Assembly (NCBI GenBank): GCA_914767715.1
Contig: OU612068.1
Coordinates: forward strand, 14,754,001-14,818,000
Length of the DNA: 64,000 nucleotides
Source of the DNA: Membranipora membranacea
Taxonomy: Eukaryota > Bryozoa > Gymnolaemata > Cheilostomatida > Membraniporidae
Reading direction: 5' to 3'
Both the position numbers and the translations under genes were made by a program. Positions 39,601 to 48,600 of the stretch are shown here, in pieces (within the stretch, counting starts at the first letter, position 1; every line of letters starts with the position of its first letter). The notes beneath the pieces were generated by a model. That model was not told the origin of the DNA. It ran no database searches and saw only the letters and a list, made by a program, of their open reading frames with translations.

Positions 39601-42600
39601 CTGAAAGTCTGAATCTCATTACTGTAGAAGCCTGAAATCTTAAAAGCATAGTTTTACTTTCATTACAATAGCTGCATCTCATTCACTTTGAGCATTGTTC
39701 TTTGTTCATACCTATGTCTAATGTGGTGGGAACTTCGCATGAGAAGATTGCTATCATCAAACCTCTCACATAGGTCTCCATTTTCTCTCAAGTGCACTTT
39801 TCTATTAGATAACGCCCTTGTTCTTTCATCTTAACGTTTACATCAGACACTGTAATTTGGTTGATTTGAACACTTGCAAAGTGATATATCGGCTCAAATT
39901 ACTATCTTTTTTTCACCTCTCTTCGTGCCAGTTTGGCAAAGTCAGGTAGATCGTGATGTCTATTGTTATTAATTGTCCTTTCATGCTCCGGCAACTGTAA
40001 GGCATTCACTCTTCTCTTGTTGTTTCGGGATTGTAACACAGCATTGCTGTTCAATTCATTCGATTGAGAAGGATTGAAATCAAAACACTCTCTTTGGATT
40101 AGAGCTTGGGTATTCAGTGCAGCTACAAATTGTAACTTGTGATCGAGAGTAGAAACATAATTTTTCTACTGAGCAAATAATGTAATATGAAGCTATCTAC
40201 TAGCTTAACATGAGGCTGCTTCGTAGGAGACCAGGTAATTTCAACAAAGTATTACTTTAGTCTGAAGTCATAGACAGGTTGAAAAGTATGAACGACCTTC
40301 TCAGAGGCCCGAGGCATTTTTCTTGTGTGAAGATGACATTGATTCAGGATATTTTATGGACTTGATAGGTCAAAAGGGTCATTGCCTAGTTGAACCCAGT
40401 GAAAGCAGATTGACAGGATTATGCTCTGCGTGATAACTAATAATTTTTTAACACTTTAGTAAGTAGATTTAAAGAAAACCTGTCAAGAAACAGTGACAAG
40501 TGTAGCGCATTAGTATCAAGAGCTTTGCTTGTGAGGAAAACGTCCAAAGACTTCCACAGCCTTCTTAACTTGCATGTACCGACAAGCTAGGGAAGTTGTT
40601 GCAAATATAGGCTTCGTGATTTGTCATTTGATACAGCGCAGACTACCTGTAAGTGTTTAAAGGGATATTGCTCTCAGTTTTGAATGTGAATTAATATTAT
40701 TTCAGCATACATTAGAAAGTGTTATGACCTTCTTGAAGCACCTCCCTTCGATTTGAGCAAAATTTACGAGCCAGACATTTTTAGTGTAAATTTGATGTAA
40801 CACATCCCATCAGCAATGTAAACATCTTCAATAAATACAATGTTTTCAAGGCTATTTTATTTTGTTTGGAATCCATTTAGTTAAAACGCAGTAATGCATT
40901 TAGCCCCTAGGGTATGCTGCTTTCTCATTTGAAAAACTTCACTAGACAGCTCAGCATTTAGGCATTGATCACATATATATACTACCGCAAAAACCCAAAC
41001 TTATACATACGCAGATTTGTTTGTGTGCAGTGATCGGTTGAGACATATCCCAAGCCTAAGTGATATGATTTAGGCCCATCCTTCTGTTAATGCAGTAAAG
41101 GTGGGATCGGAATTCAGCCAAATCCAGTTGCATTTAGTGTATCAACAGGGCGAGGACCTCTAAGTTGATAGTCTTGATTAGTTTTTAGGTTTCAGTTTGA
41201 AGATTGTACTCAATAACCCCAGCCACTGTGTCACAAAATGACCTCACATCCTGACAAAATCTCAAGCAGTCGGCAGCACCGTTGACATTCATTATCACTT
41301 TGCCTGGAGTCACTTCATCAGATGTCTCTTTTCCTCTCAATAAGCTTTCTCCTCCATCTTCATATTTATACCTGTTCACCCTTTTTCAGCAGCTACTCCT
41401 TTTCCCTACTGATGCCAATTTAGTTTTCAATCCTCCATTTTCTGTCAACACGCTAACACAAAACAATTCACCTGTATGCTAATGATGATATTTGTGTAAC
41501 CTCTAGGTGAGGCAGGTAAGGAGAAGGCACATTTGTCGATGGGACAGGCCAGTGAGTTCTCACTCTCTGTCCAGGAATATGACATCAATGAGCTGGAAGC
41601 TGATATCACCGCACCTTCTGGAAAATCTGAACCCTGTATACTCAAAAAACTACCCAATGGCCATCTCGGTGAGTATCATACATTATATAACAGTTACAAC
41701 ATGTTGGTTTATTGGATTTATTACATTTCTCTATCAGACCAAGGTTTGATAATATTGAAATGTCTTGCTCATTATTTACTCAAAATAAATGTCGCCATTG
41801 TTAAAAGATCTCATAAAACTGAAAAAAGCTTGATATGAAGTATACTATTTAAAGTTCCTTGTTTAATGACTTTTTTAAATCTATGAGGATATTTAGTATT
41901 TTAGGTATTTTGTTATATCGTTACCGATCAAGAGTGCAACTATCCCTAAATTCCAGGAAGTGATCTAACTTTTCATCCATCTGTCTGTTACTTGAGGGTA
42001 TAGCCATCTGCTCCTAGACTAACTTTGATGTCACTGTAGATAAAATCCCTGAGGGCAAATAACTCTCGTAATAACTTATAATTGTATAATGATAAGGTGT
42101 TACAACTGAGTATCAAGCACATTATATAGTTTGAGGCAAATTTGCACATTTAAAATTGTTATACATTGTCGTAATGCAAAAGGATTTTCATACCATGTCA
42201 AAATGTTGTTTTACACGCCAAAGACTATAAACTGTATTTACTTGGTACCCAAAATACCAAAATGGGATGTTTGCCAGAGAAACCAATGTGTAAATACCCA
42301 ATTCACACATGTGCCAAGGAACAATATTGAAAATTCAATAGAATAATCTTGTAAATCTTCATAATGTTTGCAAAGACACAGCTAACATTGTCTGCTGTAC
42401 CTGTCCCTCCATATTAATAAATACCAGGTTCAGGTGTAGTACTTATAGTAATTATATATGTGGGGAGTGTTTAGGCGCCTCAGAGGGTTTATCTGTAGCA
42501 CAGATTGGCGTGTGGGCGTTTCAAGTTGTTGGAAGAATTTTTTTTCTCATGGATAATATGCTGTTATTGACATGAGCGGACTTTTGCTGAAAAGCTGGCC

Positions 42601-45600
42601 CAGGCTAGGTTTGTACACTAATTTGTCAAATCTTTTAATCAAAAATATTTAAATGAACATTGCAACGTTATGTATTGAAATTTAAAAATTGAAATTGAAA
42701 AAAAATTAGAATTTTAAAACTATTTTCTATTTTTACAATAATTATTCTGGTATTTTTCCTCAGGCATCTCATTTACTCCACATGAAACTGGAACTCATCT
42801 GGTCAATGTGTACAAGGACGGTCAGCACATAGCTAACTCTCCGTTCAAGATTAACGTTACTCGTAATGAAGTGGGTAACGCTGACAAGGTCAAGGTCTAC
42901 GGAGATGGACTCACTCATGGCATGGCTAATGAAGTTAACGAATTCTACGTCGACACTAAGGATGCAGGTAATGTTTCATCGATCATTTTTCCATATTTTC
43001 AATGGTGATAAATTAAGTGATGGAGCTTTGCAATTTCAGGTAGAAGTCAGGTTGTTGTGTTAGTTGCTTTGTTGGTGATGAAACCTCAATCTAGTTACTA
43101 TTACAGTTTTTTTGTGTGAGTATCAAACTATAGGTCATAGGTCATTGCTCAGGCATGCCACGGAGAGCATCGGCATCTGTTGATTAGTACAACTAGACAT
43201 ATTTAGACTTTCAATTGGTGATTTCTTGGCTTATTTGAGTCTGTTGATGGTTTTGTTTGGTGATGGCGTCATACACCGTGCTGTTGGTATCTATTCCTGG
43301 AACTTAACATCGTCGGCTGACGAGACTTAGTCAAGAGTACATCTTCATTAGTTTTGCTAAGATTTTATTTACTATTGTGACAGTCTTCAATGCGATCTAT
43401 CTTGTTGTAAGATGTGATGTTATTGTCAGATAATTGTAAGATTGCTTTATTTTAAACTTCTCCAGTGATGCTACCAGTTTATATTTGGTAACATTATAGT
43501 ATCTTAAATCACGTCTACCTTGAACAGACTAATTTTGGGGCTATAAAGGTACTAAGAGCATTAAAGCCAGTGCACTAAACAGCTTTGCTGGCTGAGTGTG
43601 ATTTGTTTCGCTATGTTTTAAGGAAAACCTGCAGTGTCTGTCAGAAACGATAGATGACAGAACATCGTTCTGTAAGAGATTGGGCACGTAAGCTATTTCC
43701 TTTTTAGGGTTTTATGTATGTCAATGGGCATCGCAAATAGATCTAATGCTCTTTATTTTGAGTTCTAAATTAAGTTATTAGCACACATTTGGATGATATG
43801 GACTGTGCACTGAGTAATACACAGTGATTCAAATGAGCTCGCTCGCTTATAATGTCCGAGCTGGCCTTTCCAGCTGACATCTAGCTGTTAGGAGCCTGAG
43901 AAGAGAGGTTGTGTTCTTGTTAGAGCTCCCGGTTTGTGTGATTTGTAATAAAGTTTAGTTTATAAAATGGATCCGACTCGTGCAGGATACGAGAAACAGA
44001 AGCTAGACAAACACGTGTGTATTCCCTCCGGACCGACAACTTTAGATTATACGCACTGGCTAGGTAGGAAAGTTACTCCTCTTTGGTCCGTGCCAATATA
44101 TACGGTGCTTTTTTGGTAGTATCACTTCTTGTAGTTAGTTACGATTAATCATTTCTCTATCCAATTATCACATAAGTTAATTTGTATGCATGTAAATTAT
44201 ATGTTGCATAGCTGCTGGGATTACTTGGGTGCAATTTTCTGTGCTTTTTCTAAAATTTCCAGGCTTGAAAAAACACATTAGAATATGTGTACATTGGGGG
44301 AGTATAGGACCGGAACTTGTTGCTCAAAATAATGATCGAGTGTTTAATATACTGGTTTATCCCTAGACGTCGTTTCTGTGATTCTTGAATATATAGAGTA
44401 GATATGCTGCTGATTCAAACTGATACTTGGTGATTCGGTTATTGTTAATGTTTTGGTGCCTTGCTTGTTCAGCGGTGGTCGATCGGTCGGTCAGCGGATT
44501 AATTAATTACGATTTAACAGACCTTCGATGATGAAAAAAACTGGTTTTGCTCAGGAATCTACCAAGATTGCTGTTGAATCTTCATATCTATAACTTCATT
44601 GAGAGACATGGCATGCGGATGTTTGCTGCGGGGGTTTCAGCTTGATTTTTACATGAATCAATTTCATATGGATAGAGTTTACTGCAATTGAGCTAGAGAA
44701 ATCTTGGCAATGTCAGATTTTTACTGTAAGTTACTTAGATTAGTCGAACTAAGGTTAAATGACTGATTGTGTTTTACTGGGCAGAGTAAGTAAAGAAATA
44801 GGTGTTGCAACTGAAGATTTTTCTGATAGTCGCTGTAATTTTGAGGAAAGTTATGTAGCTAAATGGACAGGGTCAGGTTGTTTTTGTTTTACCCAAGTAG
44901 CTACTGCTTGATGTGCCTTATTTGTAGGGGAATATAATATTACCATGATACTGTATTATAATACCCAACATCTCTAGTTACAAAAAATAGATTTCTGTGT
45001 ATTTGAGTTGTCCCCTTATTCTTACCAACATGCTAAGATTCTGTATGTTATGTTTTCAGGCTATGGTGGTTTGAGCCTCTCCATTGAGGGACCCAGTAAG
45101 GCAGACATCGACTGTAAGGACAGACCAGACGGATCTACTGCAGTCAACTATAAACCTACACAACCAGGAAACTACGTCATCAGTATCAAATTCGCTGACG
45201 AGCATGTTCCAGGTATGGTTTATCTACCATCGCTTTTTGGAGACAAAAGTTTTGGTTACTCAAAAATATTTCACATTTCATCAGCCGGTAGGACTTGCCT
45301 GCACAAGAGATGATTACACAGAGTAAGGATATATCCTTGCTCTGTGATGATTAGATGGTTGATCAAAGGTTTATAAATTACATCAAATTAGGCTGTAACA
45401 TTTATCTGCTGTGTGATTATGAAAGCCTAATGTCCGCTGAGTAAGTAATTCGGTAGCTCATTAATCAGAAAGTCAGACAAACTCATCAGAGTTTCATATC
45501 CAAACTCATTACCAACTTTCGTTGGGTGTCTGTCTGTTAAACTGGCTGGTAAATTGCTGTTAGGGTTATAGTCTCTATAAATCTGCATCATTTCGGTTGC

Positions 45601-48600
45601 CCATTTTGGAACTCATTTAGATCCCATTTCTTACACAGAGCTTGTTAAAATCTGAAGGTTACTTGATACAATTATAATCACTAGACTGCCTGTGGTATAT
45701 ATTAGGGTGGTGAACCAGTTGCTATTAGACGCGATTGCATACATGTAAATTCTCAGTTCAAATATGGCGATTGTCGTACACACTTCTCACTTTTTACGCA
45801 CTACAGGTAGTCCATTCAACTGCAAAGTTGGAGGAACAACAGGATCGAATGAAGAATCAATGCTGACAACTCAGCAGCGAGCCGCTGATGTCACTCATGT
45901 TGGAAGCGCTTGTGAGCTCAGTCTCAAAATACCAGGTATGTATTAACCATGTAACGTCAGCACATCTGATACAATAACAGCACCCTCCCTGGTAACAGCT
46001 AGCGTTTAGATGCAATTGTCTTCTCTTTATTTTCTGAAACAGTACATATCATATATAAATCATGCATAATATTTAATATAAACAAATATATATATATATG
46101 TATATATTTCAAAGAAGTCACTTTATGGCTCAAATATGGTATGAACGACGTTTTAAAAAGGCAGCATAAATCTGAAATCGTTACAATATTTACATACTTT
46201 TTTCGCCTTATTCAGGATCTGATCCTATGGAGATGGTTGCCTCCGTGACCTCACCCTCCGGTATTACTGAGCTTTGTGATGTTATGGATACAGTAGAAGA
46301 TCATTACACCATCAAGTTTGTACCTAAGGAGATGGGACCACACATCGTGTGTGTCAAACACAAGGGCCTCAACATCCCCGGATCGCCGTTCCAGTTCACC
46401 GTGGGACCGATCACTGAGGGAGGCGCTCACAGAGTTCACGCCAACGGACCAGGTATAAATATTATCACTCTTGTATCACTCACCCTGAAATTTACTTCTT
46501 AATCTCATGACGTAGATTCGATTGAGTATAGCATGGAGTGAACAATACTTGGTGCTTCGCATCATGGGTTCAACGAGTATCAGGCAATCTCGACCTCATC
46601 CTTGGCAACAGATTCCAATTAATATTTGTCACTGATCTATCCTATCCTATTTTCTCTAGGTCTGGAGCGTGGTGAGGTTCTCTGCGAAAATGAGTTCAAC
46701 ATCTATACTCGTGAGGCCGGATCAGGAGGCCTAGCCATCAGCGTTGAGGGGCCAAGCAAGGCTGAGATTAAGTTCACAGATAAGAATGATGGATCTTGTG
46801 TGGTGGCCTATACCTGCACTGATCCTGGTATGTGTTCTCAGACTGAATATAGTAGAATCTATTTGATAAAAATTCGATAAAAATAATTTGAATTAGTAAG
46901 ATGCACAGAAGATATTCAATAGTTACTGTTACAATTTTTACTTACTTATACTGTAGGATTTACTAAAGACGTTATGTTGATGACAAAATGCATGTAACTT
47001 TACAATCATTCTATATTTCCCCATTTATTTTTATAGGAGAGTATGTAGTAACAGTTAAATTCAATGATGAGCACATCCCCGACTCACCATTCAGAGTACC
47101 AGTAGTGCCATCTAGTGGTGAAGCTAGAAAGGTTACTGTCGAGGCTCTCAAACAGAAGGGACTCGAGGTAATTAATGCATTCAGCTATTCTTAATTTTTT
47201 CATCTTCGCATCGTGTGCTAATGTAATCTTTGTTGCATCATAGTTCCCAATATCATCACAATAGTATTTCAGACGAGAAGGCATTTTTATTCAAAATTTT
47301 GGCAGAAGTTGTCCACACCCAACCATCTGTCAGACAACTCCTATCATTTCTGTTATATTGTTACAATGTTGGTGCACACGTAACTAAATGGGCTTATCTG
47401 TCATATATTTTAGCCATTTCAAGTAAGTTTATTTGATAACTTGATTTGATATTATTTTTTGGTTTTATTCCGTTGTCCCCCTATATCTTAGAGCGCTGTC
47501 TACCATTTCATCGTGGTTCAAAATATTTTCTGATATCCTTCCAACATGATTAATGCAATGCTCTGAACAAATCAGAATTTGATTAACAAAGTCATGCATT
47601 ATGACAACAGATCCCATCATCAAGGGTTTGTAAATCTGATGTTGTATTATGGACCTTTCCAAACAGAATTAGATTTGACCCCCAAAGCATTTTTCTCTGG
47701 TAGTTCCTGCGAATTGTTCCAATACTTCCCTAGCTTCATCATCATGATATCAGTACAGGATTGTCATCAGTTTGTACCTTTAGGACATTTGTAGATTGTT
47801 GATGTGTTGTACACACATACCCCCACAATGACTTGATCACCTCAAACAATATTGTACTAAATGTTATGGCTCGTTCTCCACAGACAATGATCCTGCCATG
47901 TTGATTTGCTGCACTAACTCAATGCTCTCATCCGCTCAAAGCTCAGGCTCCTCGCCTACTTATTGTATCTCAACCTTGATTTCTAATTATCTGTTTTTTT
48001 GTGACCTTGTAGATCGGAAAGCCTGCTGCCTTCACAGCTTGCTTCAATGGAGCCAAGGGAAGTCTACATGCTAAGGTTGTCTCCCCATCTGGTGCTGAAG
48101 ATGAGGCTCTCACTCAGTCTCTCGATGATAGCAACAGTAAGTCTGAAGCTTCGATTCATCTGCTCCTGCCATGTTTTTGTAGGTGAACAGACAATATTGG
48201 GTTAAAAATTATCTGTTTGCCATCACAAGGCTTGAGCATACTTTGGCTATACATCTCAAGTTATATTGGTATTCACTATCAGCAGGTCGGGGAGTAGGAA
48301 GCTAGCCGGGCGAAACGATTATGGATTACTCCCATTTTCTGTATAAATCGATGTACAAGTGCTCATCCGTGTACCATATTTGTATGCTTGACTGATTTCA
48401 TATTGCGATGTTTTGTAGCTCGCCATGCTGTTAGATTCATCCCCCGAGAGAACGGAGTACACTTTGTGCATGTCACACTAGATAGACGTCACATCAGAGG
48501 AAGTCCATTTAAGGTGATCGTCGGAGAGCAGGAGCCTGATCCGGGAATCGTCACTGCTTCCGGCAAAGGACTCAAAACTGCTGAAACTGGTCAGTTTTAC

